Assembly (NCBI RefSeq): GCF_016595505.1
Contig: NZ_JAENIL010000002.1
Location: 62,001-126,000 of the forward strand
Source of the DNA: Pelagicoccus mobilis
GTDB taxonomy: Bacteria; Verrucomicrobiota; Verrucomicrobiia; Opitutales; Opitutaceae
DNA length: 64,000 nt
Direction of reading: 5' to 3'
The notes beneath the pieces were generated by a model. That model worked only from the letters and a program-made list of their open reading frames with translations. It was not told the DNA's origin and did no database searches. Shown here piece by piece: positions 7,762 through 15,816 of this stretch. A program made the position numbers and the translations under genes. Numbering within the stretch: the stretch's first letter is position 1; the number at the start of each line of letters is the position of its first letter.

Positions 7762-9423
7762 CTAAAGAGCGAGCAATTCGCGAGCATGCGACAAAGCCGA
7801 TTTGGCCTGCCGATCTCCTAACATACGAGCCAGTTCCTCAACACGCTGCTCTGACTCCGTATCCATTCTCCGAATCTTCACCGCAGCACGATCCCCGCTT
7901 TGATCTTTCTCGACGAGGAAATGCTGCTTTCCAAGAGCGGCGACTTGAGGCAAGTGCGTGATACAGATGACCTGATGATTGTCGCCGATGCCTTTCAGCT
8001 TCTGCCCCACGATACGGCCGATTTCTCCGCCTACATTCGCATCGACTTCATCGAACACCAAAACTGGCACGCTATCCACATCTGCCAAAATCGTCTTCAA
8101 GGCCAACATCACACGAGCAAGCTCCCCGCTCGAAGCCACCTCCGTAAGAGCCTTCATCGGCTCTCCCACGTTCGGCGAAAATTGTAGATCCGGCAAACTG
8201 TCGCCATGCCCGCGAAGCCCGCTTTGCTCCAGCATTTGGATACCGAAACGCCCTTTCTTAAAACCAAGCTCGAGCAGCATCTTCTCCGCCTTTTTCGCCA
8301 GTCCTTGGCCTGCTTTCAATCGTTTCTGGGTCAGTCGAGCTGCAAGACCTTTGAGTTCAGCTTCTATCTTGTCAGCCTCAGCATTCAACCGCTCCAAACT
8401 CCCCTGAATATCCCCCTGCGAATCCAAGCGATTCGCCATCTCGTCACGAGCAGCTAAAACCGCAGAAACCTCGCGGCCATACTTCCGCCGTAGATCCTGC
8501 CAATCATTCATTTTCTGCGTCACCTCCTGGGCATACTCAGGCTCAAACTCCAGCGACGATCCCAACTGTTCGTATTCCGAACCAAGCTCCTGAGTCTCGA
8601 TAATTAAACCATTCAGGCGCTCCGCCAAACTCGAAAGACTCGGATCCAACTCTGCCGCCTGCTCAGCCGCTCGAGACAAAGCCGACAGCACATTCAAAGC
8701 TCCTTCATCACCACTGAGCCCCTGCCCAAGTTCGCCTGTCAGCTCGAGAAGCTCCTGAGCACCGGAGACTCGATTAAAATCCTGCTCCAGTTGCTCGATC
8801 GTCTCCTCAGAAAGCTCCAGCGAGTCGATCATCCGCAGCTGCGTCTGAATGAAATCGATCTGATCTGGCTCCAGCTGAGAGGCTCCTTGCAGCTCCTCAA
8901 TCTCGTTCAGCACGTCTCTCCAAGCGGCGTATCGGCTTTTGTAGGCACCTGCCTCTTTTTCCAATCCACCATATAGGTCGATCAGCTCCAGCTGGCACTC
9001 GCTCTTCAAAAGCCGCTGCGGTTCGCCCGGTCCATGGAAGTCGATCCACGTTTCCCCAAGCGCCTGTAAATTCGACAAGGTCGCGAAGCTCCCGTTGATA
9101 GAAATCCGCGAAGCCTTTGAGACATGCAATGACCGCTTCAGCACCAGCATTCCCTCCTCACATAGAGGCAGGTCCATTTCCGCCAACATCACGTCGACCT
9201 CCGTCGAATCCTCAAACCAGAGAGCCGCTTCTACCTCGCATTGCTCCGTTCCAGAGCGAATGACTGACTTGTCCGTGCGAGCCCCAGAGAGCAGACTCAA
9301 GGCCCCCAGGAGCACGCTTTTCCCGGCGCCAGTCTCACCCGTTACGACGGTAAATCCCGAATCAAATTCGATGGAAGCGGATTCAAGAAGGGCAAGATTG
9401 GCGATTTTCAGATATTGCAACAT
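7762..9423 (-). CDS. recN: DNA repair ATPase RecN
   Basis: A 553-residue SMC-like ATPase used in recombinational repair of DNA double-strand breaks. The N-terminus 'MLQYLKIANLALLES' is characteristic, followed by Walker A 'GETGAGKS' at about residues 31-38. A long heptad-rich coiled-coil region spans residues about 150-370. The C-terminal half has the ABC signature region 'ASSGELARVMLALK', Walker B 'VLVFDEVDANVGG' and 'CITHLPQVAALG'. Length and motif order fit normal RecN, so the gene appears intact. It is the most upstream gene of the minus-strand run that continues into the SDR and glycosyltransferases. No LexA box was searched for exhaustively in the 150 bases before it. Confidence 0.96.
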   Translation of the reverse strand: MLQYLKIANLALLESASIEFDSGFTVVTGETGAGKSVLLGALSLLSGARTDKSVIRSGTEQCEVEAALWFEDSTEVDVMLAEMDLPLCEEGMLVLKRSLHVSKASRISINGSFATLSNLQALGETWIDFHGPGEPQRLLKSECQLELIDLYGGLEKEAGAYKSRYAAWRDVLNEIEELQGASQLEPDQIDFIQTQLRMIDSLELSEETIEQLEQDFNRVSGAQELLELTGELGQGLSGDEGALNVLSALSRAAEQAAELDPSLSSLAERLNGLIIETQELGSEYEQLGSSLEFEPEYAQEVTQKMNDWQDLRRKYGREVSAVLAARDEMANRLDSQGDIQGSLERLNAEADKIEAELKGLAARLTQKRLKAGQGLAKKAEKMLLELGFKKGRFGIQMLEQSGLRGHGDSLPDLQFSPNVGEPMKALTEVASSGELARVMLALKTILADVDSVPVLVFDEVDANVGGEIGRIVGQKLKGIGDNHQVICITHLPQVAALGKQHFLVEKDQSGDRAAVKIRRMDTESEQRVEELARMLGDRQAKSALSHARELLAL

Positions 9424-9573
9424 GGCGACAGACTAAAGGGACACCTAGGAAATTGGCTGTCCTACCCCCGAAAATCACGCCTGAAATTTAGCGAAATTTG
9501 TTCTTGCCCAAGAATTCGAACAATCGCATGTTCCGGACCTTCAAATTTCGGCGTGACCCACGCCAATCGAAAT

Positions 9574-9650
<77 letters not shown>

Positions 9651-9651
9651 C

Positions 9652-9678
9652 CTAAGTTACTTTAAAAGAATAACTTAG
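9652..9678. terminator. Hairpin just after the tRNA gene
   Basis: CTAAGTTA (9652-9659) and TAACTTAG (9671-9678) form an 8-bp stem around an 11-base loop, starting 2 bases after the tRNA CCA. There is no T-run on the plus strand right after the stem, so it may act as a 3' processing or weak termination signal and not as a standard terminator. Confidence 0.45.
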
Positions 9679-9833
9679 AATGTGAAAAAAATCAATTTCA
9701 AAAGATCTCCAATTGGTCGTATTTACACCATTCGACATCAGTTAACACCAATGGCGGGATCTTTTTGATCCAAACTCGCCCCCTCTGAGTTATCGAACGT
9801 CTGCTTAGAGCCAGAATTACCAAAGTAGACCAA

Positions 9834-11240
9834 CTAGCAAACCCGGTTCACTTCAATCCCCAGCAAGCTCCCCAGCTTTTCTACTTTCGAAGCTATATGC
9901 CCCACCCCGATCGCGCAGTGATGCGCGGGGCCGCCCTTCGACCAATCGTTCATAAAGCCTTTTGCTCCGATGCTGAAACGATAGCGGCTGTTCGTATTCC
10001 CAATCTGCAAAATCGGCCCTTCCACCGACTCCCCTTCCGCCACCTGCAACAAGACAGAACCATCCCCCCTCTGCACAACAGAGAGCAAGGTCACCGGCCC
10101 ATGCTGCACCGTCATCTGTATCGAAAGCCCCTTGCCTGGCTTACCATGGTAGACCGGTAGTGGCACCAGACTTACACGGCCTTCGGCGATCGCGAAATGG
10201 GCCGGACCATCGTGCCCGAGGTAAAGCACATCATCCACGAAGTCCGAAAGATAAAATTCAGAGAACGAGCCCCCCACTCCAAACAGATCCATAATTTTCA
10301 TCGCCTGCACGTTCTTGATCTCGCACTCGCCTGCAATCGGGACGTTCCTGCCCGTCAGCAAAGTGTTTCCCGCGATCACCGAGGTCACGATGTTCTCATA
10401 CTCGCCCGAGCCTTCATAGTAATACGCCATAGAGCCCAAGCGATGCTTCGCCACCAACTTGTCCAAAGCCACCGAAGTCTTGGCCGCCCGTTCCAGTTCA
10501 GTCTGTTCACACTCTTCGGACACATTGTACTTCTCCCGAAACTCCTCGATCTTCGCCACGATCTCCGTATCCGTCACCGCCTGACGTAAATCATAGAGTT
10601 CGCACATCTCCAACAATTCGAAGTGATTTCCGAATACCGCCGACTGCTGCGTCATATCGCTGTATACATCAAGCATGCCGCAATAGTAATGCCCCAAGAC
10701 GCCCACCCGGTTTTCACGCATCCTCGTCATCACCTTCGACGCATCCACCCAGTCCTCGATTTCCGTCCAAGCGGCCTCTTCCTGTAGGTAACCCGACACG
10801 ACATGATAATCGATCCCAGCTCGATTAAAGACGCAGGCCAATTCCGGCACGCTACAGGACTGGCAATGTTCCAGCCAAACGCCCGTCATCTTACCGCGGT
10901 CGCCCAATGCGTTAAACTTCTCGTAATCAAGCTGCGCCACCGGCTGTAGGTTCAACATCACTACAGGCACGTTCGCCTTCTGCACCACCGGCAAAACCGT
11001 CGACGACAAGGCGTAGGTCGAAATGAAAAGAAAAATCACCTCCACCTCTTCCTTCCGAAACAACGATGCCGCGTCGCCCGCCTTTTCCACGCTATCAACC
11101 ATCCCCGCATCCACCATTTCGATGCCCATGCCCACGATGCGATCGTGAATCTCATTATGATAACTATTCAAGTTATTCAGAAGCCCCTCAAACTGAGGCC
11201 AATAAGTATCCAATCCGATAGAAAATATTCCTGCTTTCAT
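9834..11240 (-). CDS. L-arabinose/L-fucose isomerase-family protein
   Basis: A 468-residue protein of the arabinose/fucose isomerase superfamily, which interconverts aldoses and ketoses with a Mn2+ site. The N-terminal domain starts 'MKAGIFSIGLDTYWPQF', and the middle contains 'RVGVLGHYYCGMLDVYSD'. Candidate metal-site acids and histidine occur in 'GEYENIVTS' and 'LGHDGPAHFA'. 'AGECEIKNVQAMKIM' is typical of this group. Length is close to AraA (about 500). It lies 53 bases downstream of a RhaT-like symporter gene on the same strand, so a deoxysugar such as L-rhamnose or L-fucose is a reasonable substrate. Classical RhaA is a different sequence family, so this could be a functional replacement or act on another sugar. 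Confidence 0.75.
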   Translation of the reverse strand: MKAGIFSIGLDTYWPQFEGLLNNLNSYHNEIHDRIVGMGIEMVDAGMVDSVEKAGDAASLFRKEEVEVIFLFISTYALSSTVLPVVQKANVPVVMLNLQPVAQLDYEKFNALGDRGKMTGVWLEHCQSCSVPELACVFNRAGIDYHVVSGYLQEEAAWTEIEDWVDASKVMTRMRENRVGVLGHYYCGMLDVYSDMTQQSAVFGNHFELLEMCELYDLRQAVTDTEIVAKIEEFREKYNVSEECEQTELERAAKTSVALDKLVAKHRLGSMAYYYEGSGEYENIVTSVIAGNTLLTGRNVPIAGECEIKNVQAMKIMDLFGVGGSFSEFYLSDFVDDVLYLGHDGPAHFAIAEGRVSLVPLPVYHGKPGKGLSIQMTVQHGPVTLLSVVQRGDGSVLLQVAEGESVEGPILQIGNTNSRYRFSIGAKGFMNDWSKGGPAHHCAIGVGHIASKVEKLGSLLGIEVNRVC

Positions 11241-11293
11241 AGTTCGACCAATCCTAGTTTCCTGTATTCAAATTAGTGTGACATCTCACTCCC

Positions 11294-12316
11294 CTATAGA
11301 TAGTTTCCCAAGCCGATCAGCACCGTTGAAAGCGTGATCACCAAAATCCCAGCCACCAAGACGCCGATCGCCTTCCGCCCGCTCCCCTTCCATTCCTTCA
11401 AATAGAGACTCCAGAGATTGCTCGCGATAATGATGAAGGACATGTGCAAGGTCCAACTGGTGAAATCGTATTCCCCCATCTTAGTGGAGCCCATCCCGTA
11501 AAACATAAACTGGAGGTACCAAGTCACTCCCGCGAGCACCGCGAAGCCATAGTTCTTCAACAAAGGCGATTCCGACTTGCGATAATCCCTCCAGCTCCCT
11601 TGACGGATATTCAAAACCAAACACCACAGCGCATTGGTAAGAAAGCCGCCCAACAAAATCACGACCAGCGGGGCATTGTTCACCCAAAGCGGATCTGCTC
11701 CCGCCTGGGCCGCTTCATCTCCAATCGGCTTTCCCGCCGCAAAGCCAAAGGCCATACAAGCGCTCATCAATCCCGAGAAGGTCGCCAGCAGCAAACCGCG
11801 CCCCACATGAAACTCCTGCTTCTCGTCCTCCTCCGGACTCAGCTGCTTCTCCTTCAAACGCCCCGCGTATCCACAAATCCCAATACCGATCAAGCAAACG
11901 AGAATCCCCGCCATGACCACCCCGCCCGACACGGTCGTCAGCAAACGCATAAAGCTCCCATCGTAGACCGCCGGAATCAAAGTTCCAAAGGCAGCGCAAA
12001 ACCCCAACACCACCGCATAGCCAAGCGACATCCCAAGGTAGCGCACCGACAAGCCAAAGGTCAGACCGCCAATGCCCCAAAGCACCCCAAACAAAAAAGT
12101 CCAAAACAACGTCGACGCCCCCACACCTCCAATCACTCCCACCAAGGTCGGAACCGTCAGCCAAGCCACCGCGATCGGAGCCAAGATCCAAGAGAACAGG
12201 CCGTTCACCAGCCAAGCACTTTCCCAAGACCAGCTTTTAACCTTTTTGAGCGGAAGATAAAAGCTGCCAGCCGCAAAACCGCCTAAGGCGTGCAAGATGA
12301 CTCCGAAAATTACCAA
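11294..12316 (-). CDS. rhaT: L-rhamnose-proton symporter, RhaT family
   Basis: A 340-residue integral membrane protein with about ten hydrophobic segments, close to the usual RhaT length of 344. The opening 'GVILHALGGFAAGSFYLPLKKVKSWSWE' matches the first loop of RhaT (seen here as 'AAGSFYLPLKKVKSWSWE'). Later parts 'LFGVLWGIGGLTFGLSVRYLG' and 'YGMGSTKMGEYDFTSWTLHM' are also family-like. It imports L-rhamnose with a proton across the inner membrane. It is the first gene of a two-gene minus-strand unit with the isomerase-like gene, and an AraC regulator is divergent 139 bases away, probably controlling both. Another deoxysugar as substrate cannot be excluded. Confidence 0.88.
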   Translation of the reverse strand: MVIFGVILHALGGFAAGSFYLPLKKVKSWSWESAWLVNGLFSWILAPIAVAWLTVPTLVGVIGGVGASTLFWTFLFGVLWGIGGLTFGLSVRYLGMSLGYAVVLGFCAAFGTLIPAVYDGSFMRLLTTVSGGVVMAGILVCLIGIGICGYAGRLKEKQLSPEEDEKQEFHVGRGLLLATFSGLMSACMAFGFAAGKPIGDEAAQAGADPLWVNNAPLVVILLGGFLTNALWCLVLNIRQGSWRDYRKSESPLLKNYGFAVLAGVTWYLQFMFYGMGSTKMGEYDFTSWTLHMSFIIIASNLWSLYLKEWKGSGRKAIGVLVAGILVITLSTVLIGLGNYL

Positions 12317-12455
12317 ATCCTTGTTCTCCTTTTCATTTCAAAAAGAGAATACCCTCCCGACTCGAAATTTGGAATAGAGGCTCTGACCTAATTTCTGCAC
12401 TTTTTGTCCAAGCTCTACTTGCCTAAAACCTTCATTGTCTCCAGAAAAATTAGCC

Positions 12456-13331
12456 ATGAACGAGGCCTTCAACCGCTACATTCCCGCCAGCGACGAAGCG
12501 AAGCGTTGGGGACTCACCCTCACGGACCTCGGCTATACTCAGATCCCCGCAGGCAGCGCCTACCCTCCCGGCGAACATCCCGACAGCTACGCTTTCAACG
12601 TGAGCACGGGACGCGTCCTTACCGAGTACCAAGTCATCTACATCACCCGCGGCGAAGGAAGCTTCTGGTCCCAAGTCAGCGGGGAACAAGCAATTAAAGC
12701 CGGATCCCTCTTCCTCCTTTTTCCTGGCGTGCGCCACCGCTACCAACCCAATCCGCAAACGGGTTGGGACGAACACTGGATCGGATTCATCGGCGACCAC
12801 GCCGAGCGCTTGATGAACGAGTTCTTCAACCCCCAAGAACCCGTCATTCAAGTCGGCATGAATTCCGACCTGAGAGCCTTATTCGCCACCATCTGCGACT
12901 TGACCGAACACGAAGGCTTCGGCTTCCGCCGCATTATCGCCGCCAAAGCCATTGAAATCCTCGCCCGCGTCCAAACCCTCTCTCAAGGCGAATCGCTCCG
13001 TTCGCCCCACAACGAAAAAATGATACGCCAAACTTGCTGTCTGCTAAACGATGCACTCCGGCAGAAATTCGACTTCAACGCGCATGCCACAGAAAACGGA
13101 ATGAGCTACACTTCCTTCCGACGACTCTTCAAGCAGCACACCGGTCTGTCGCCCAATCAATACCTGCTCGAGCTGCGCATCCGCAAAGCCCAAAGCCTTT
13201 TGACAAATACGACACTCAGCGTACAACGCATCTCAGAAGAGACGGGCTTCGAATCCAGCTTCTACTTCTCCCGCTTCTTCAAGCAACGTATGGGACTCTC
13301 GCCACTGAACTACCGCAAGGCCCATCGGTAA
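12456..13331 (+). CDS. AraC-family transcriptional regulator
   Basis: A 291-residue regulator with an N-terminal cupin-type sugar-binding domain (strands 'YQVIYITRGEGSFW', 'GSLFLLFPGVRHRYQP') and two C-terminal helix-turn-helix motifs. The second carries the family signature 'ISEETGFESSFYFSRFFKQ' followed by 'GLSPLNYRK'. I place the start at the ATG at 12456 because a TTG seven codons upstream adds no conserved sequence. It is divergent from the rhaT-isomerase pair, which makes it the probable rhamnose- or deoxysugar-responsive activator of that pair. The inducer is inferred from context only. Confidence 0.9.
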   Translation: MNEAFNRYIPASDEAKRWGLTLTDLGYTQIPAGSAYPPGEHPDSYAFNVSTGRVLTEYQVIYITRGEGSFWSQVSGEQAIKAGSLFLLFPGVRHRYQPNPQTGWDEHWIGFIGDHAERLMNEFFNPQEPVIQVGMNSDLRALFATICDLTEHEGFGFRRIIAAKAIEILARVQTLSQGESLRSPHNEKMIRQTCCLLNDALRQKFDFNAHATENGMSYTSFRRLFKQHTGLSPNQYLLELRIRKAQSLLTNTTLSVQRISEETGFESSFYFSRFFKQRMGLSPLNYRKAHR

Positions 13332-13416
13332 ACGCTCACTGAATCAGTTTTTCCGATACTCGACTGAAAAGACACATTCATTCCCATTCAAATAAGCCAG
13401 GGATATCTGGATACAT

Positions 13417-14055
13417 TCATAGTATTGCCCGAACGACTTCAGAAACTGCCGCCCCCAACTTAGCATGTTCTTCAGGTTCCCAGTGAACCCCATCGACAGG
13501 ACTGCTTTGCACAATCTCCCCCGCATCGAACATGCGGATTTCATTCTCTTCGCAAAACACACCCAGCGTGGATGCCAACTGGTACGATTTCTCCTCCGCT
13601 CCGTTCAGGATGTCTTTAAACGGGCTCTGGCTTGTGTCCGCCAAGGGCGGCGGGCAGATCACGAGCACTTCGGGAGCGTCGCCCAAAAACCGGCTACTGC
13701 TATCGCGGGCTTCTTTAACAAGACGACCGATGCTCCATGCAACGTCGGTAGGTGAAACGGAGAATCGGTTCTTAAAATCATTGGTGCCGAGCATGATAAT
13801 GAGAAGATCAAGCGGCATGTGCGAATGAATGAGCGGGACGATTTGCTTCAATCCGTTTTTGCCGCCCTCCACCGGATCATCCCAAACGGTATTCCGTCCC
13901 GGCAAACCTTCCTCGATCACGTAATATTCATCGCCGAGCTCCCGCTGAAGCACTCCCGGCCAGCGCGTCTGCCGATCATAGCGTGCCCCGCAGTCAGGCG
14001 GGAACCCCCACGTATTCGAATCTCCAAAACACATGATTGTTTTCTGCGTCTTCAT
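13417..14055 (-). CDS. SGNH/GDSL hydrolase
   Basis: A 212-residue cytoplasmic-looking esterase of the SGNH type. Block I is 'CFGDSNTWGFPPD' with the nucleophile Ser, the oxyanion Asn occurs in 'IMLGTND', and the catalytic Asp and His lie in 'DGVHWEPEEH'. This arrangement resembles arylesterases and acetylxylan-type esterases of about 210 residues. No signal peptide is evident. The next gene on the same strand upstream, a secreted double-domain esterase, stops 9 bases before it, so the two form an operon. Removal of acetyl groups from imported oligosaccharides is a reasonable role given the surrounding polysaccharide genes. Confidence 0.85.
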   Translation of the reverse strand: MKTQKTIMCFGDSNTWGFPPDCGARYDRQTRWPGVLQRELGDEYYVIEEGLPGRNTVWDDPVEGGKNGLKQIVPLIHSHMPLDLLIIMLGTNDFKNRFSVSPTDVAWSIGRLVKEARDSSSRFLGDAPEVLVICPPPLADTSQSPFKDILNGAEEKSYQLASTLGVFCEENEIRMFDAGEIVQSSPVDGVHWEPEEHAKLGAAVSEVVRAIL

Positions 14056-14064
14056 AACTGAGTT

Positions 14065-15714
14065 TCACTGCCCAATAAATTCAACAGAATCAACGGCCGC
14101 GCGAAACTCACGTGCGAGCATCCGACCGACATGTCGATGAACGGCCGTCGAAGGATGATTACTGTGGTAGAAGTAATAGCTTTCCGCATCTCCACGCGGC
14201 GTGGTGTCCTGATCAAAGATTGCGCGGCCCGCGCACGCATCGGCGGTATTCATTATGCCGTAGCTGGCTGCCTTGAGCTTAACCTTATCGAAGAACTCCC
14301 CCCAACGGCTACTTTGAATGGTGGCGTCGGGAAACTCCTCCTCTAGCACTGCCGGGAGGGCGCTCAGCTCGGGATTCAATCGCGTGGCAACCTCGTTGAA
14401 CGAAGCGATTTCGGTGGGCAGCACCGCAATAAAAAAGCGCCGAGCCCCAACGGCATGCAACCGACGGACCAGCAGGGTCACGTTATTGACCGTATCCACC
14501 GTTTCCAGACGACGATCATTTAATCCTCCGGCTAAGAAAAACAGAGTGCGCTCCGGGTCGAAGGAAATCGCTCCGGATTGGACGCCTACAGCGAAGTCAC
14601 TCACCTGATTTTGCATCCCGTATTCCAGAATCACATCCTTGACCTGCCTTCGCTCGCCTTCACCGGTACGAGCTCCGCTCACCGCATAATTCAGGCCCTT
14701 GTTACCAGCGTCAGGATCAGTAGCGAAGGTAAAAGGAATCCCGAGTTCCCGAGCTGCGTAGACGATCGCCGTCGGGCCATTGCCATCCACATAGCCGGCG
14801 CCGCTGTCACTGAAACTATCCCCAAAGGCGAATAGCTGGTTCCAGTGATTCTCCGCCCTTTCCTCCGTCTGGCTGAATTCAAGGAGCGCCGAGGCAAAGT
14901 CCTTACCCATGTCGAGCAAGCCCTGCGCACCGTAGTGGCCGGGATTACTTTCTGGATCCGCCACTTCATAGTCGTCGGTATCGAACCAGGATACAAAGGG
15001 CGTATTTTCAGCGACCCGAACTTGAGCAGCGCGTACGATGGTCGCCTGGGTCGGATCGGTTTGCTCTCCAATCTCAGGAGGTACGATCCCTCCAAAGTAA
15101 TCGAGCACACGGGCAATGATAAACGGCATATCGGGCGTATTGAGCTCCTCGCGTACCACCTCGATGAAGTTGACTAAGTTGGCTTCATAGGCGGACGCTT
15201 GTGATTCATAAGCATCGCTCTCGCCCTGCATCCAGAGCATGCCGGAAATTTCGTATTCAACGCCGGCCTCATCCAGATCGGTCAGGGCCGCCTTGAAGGT
15301 ATCCATCATCTCAATATAATTTCCGCCGGTGCCTGGCTTGAAATCATTATATAGAGCTTTACCATTTGAACCGTATTTGACTAGGTAAATGGAATCCCCC
15401 GGCAAGGCATCCTTGATCGCCCGACCAAACGACACTTCCGGACCAAAGTGATCGTTTTTGTTACCAAAACCATAGGACAAAGGGACCCAGCCACTATTCC
15501 AGAACATCACATCGTCCTGCGCAGCGTCATAGGGCGACGGTAAATCGCTGCTTAATCCCTGGCCAACCATATTCGACTGCCCTCCCAAGAGAAAGACTCT
15601 CGTAACCCCTTCGCTCTCAGCGCCCAGATGCACGACGAAAAAGAGAAGACATGCCACGAACGATGCGAATGGACGATGGAGCCTAGGACGACTTATGATA
15701 AGAGAGTGATTCAA
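14065..15714 (-). CDS. Secreted double esterase: SASA domain fused to GDSL domain
   Basis: A 549-residue secreted protein with two SGNH-type esterase domains. After a signal peptide (about residues 14-31, ending HLGAES) residues about 35-275 match the sialate O-acetylesterase-like SASA/DUF303 family: 'FLLGGQSNMVGQG' with the nucleophile Ser and 'GMLWMQGESDA' with the second conserved block. Residues about 290-540 are a separate GDSL lipase-like domain: 'FAFGDSFSDSG' with its own Ser, 'FLAGGLND', and 'YYFYHSNHPSTAVH' with catalytic Asp/His region. The start appears to be TTG at 15714 with no clear ribosome site, so a few residues are uncertain. It probably deacetylates polysaccharide in the periplasm or outside the cell. 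A fusion of both types in one chain is unusual. Confidence 0.82.
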   Translation of the reverse strand: MNHSLIISRPRLHRPFASFVACLLFFVVHLGAESEGVTRVFLLGGQSNMVGQGLSSDLPSPYDAAQDDVMFWNSGWVPLSYGFGNKNDHFGPEVSFGRAIKDALPGDSIYLVKYGSNGKALYNDFKPGTGGNYIEMMDTFKAALTDLDEAGVEYEISGMLWMQGESDAYESQASAYEANLVNFIEVVREELNTPDMPFIIARVLDYFGGIVPPEIGEQTDPTQATIVRAAQVRVAENTPFVSWFDTDDYEVADPESNPGHYGAQGLLDMGKDFASALLEFSQTEERAENHWNQLFAFGDSFSDSGAGYVDGNGPTAIVYAARELGIPFTFATDPDAGNKGLNYAVSGARTGEGERRQVKDVILEYGMQNQVSDFAVGVQSGAISFDPERTLFFLAGGLNDRRLETVDTVNNVTLLVRRLHAVGARRFFIAVLPTEIASFNEVATRLNPELSALPAVLEEEFPDATIQSSRWGEFFDKVKLKAASYGIMNTADACAGRAIFDQDTTPRGDAESYYFYHSNHPSTAVHRHVGRMLAREFRAAVDSVEFIGQ

Positions 15715-15729
15715 GCTAGGATATTATTT

Positions 15730-15784
15730 TTCCGCAGAGGTCGCTGAGACAGCGCCCTAAAATTCTCTGCGTACTCTGCGGTTA
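15730..15784. repeat. CCGCAGAG-type dispersed inverted repeat, copy 1
   Basis: CCGCAGAG (15732-15739) pairs with CTCTGCGG (15774-15781) between two minus-strand genes, with an imperfect inner extension (CTCTGCGTACTCTGCGG on the right arm). It resembles the copies near 25.1, 35.6, 45.2 and 49.3 kb. It contains no reading frame. Confidence 0.8.
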
Positions 15785-15816
15785 ATGAAACGTTTAGAAT
15801 TGAGAATACGTCACGG

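Noticed and set aside
12350-12380. Seventh operator copy (CCCGACTCGAAATTT) between rhaT and araC
   Set aside because: The GACTGTC core is not present and the half-site spacing is wrong.
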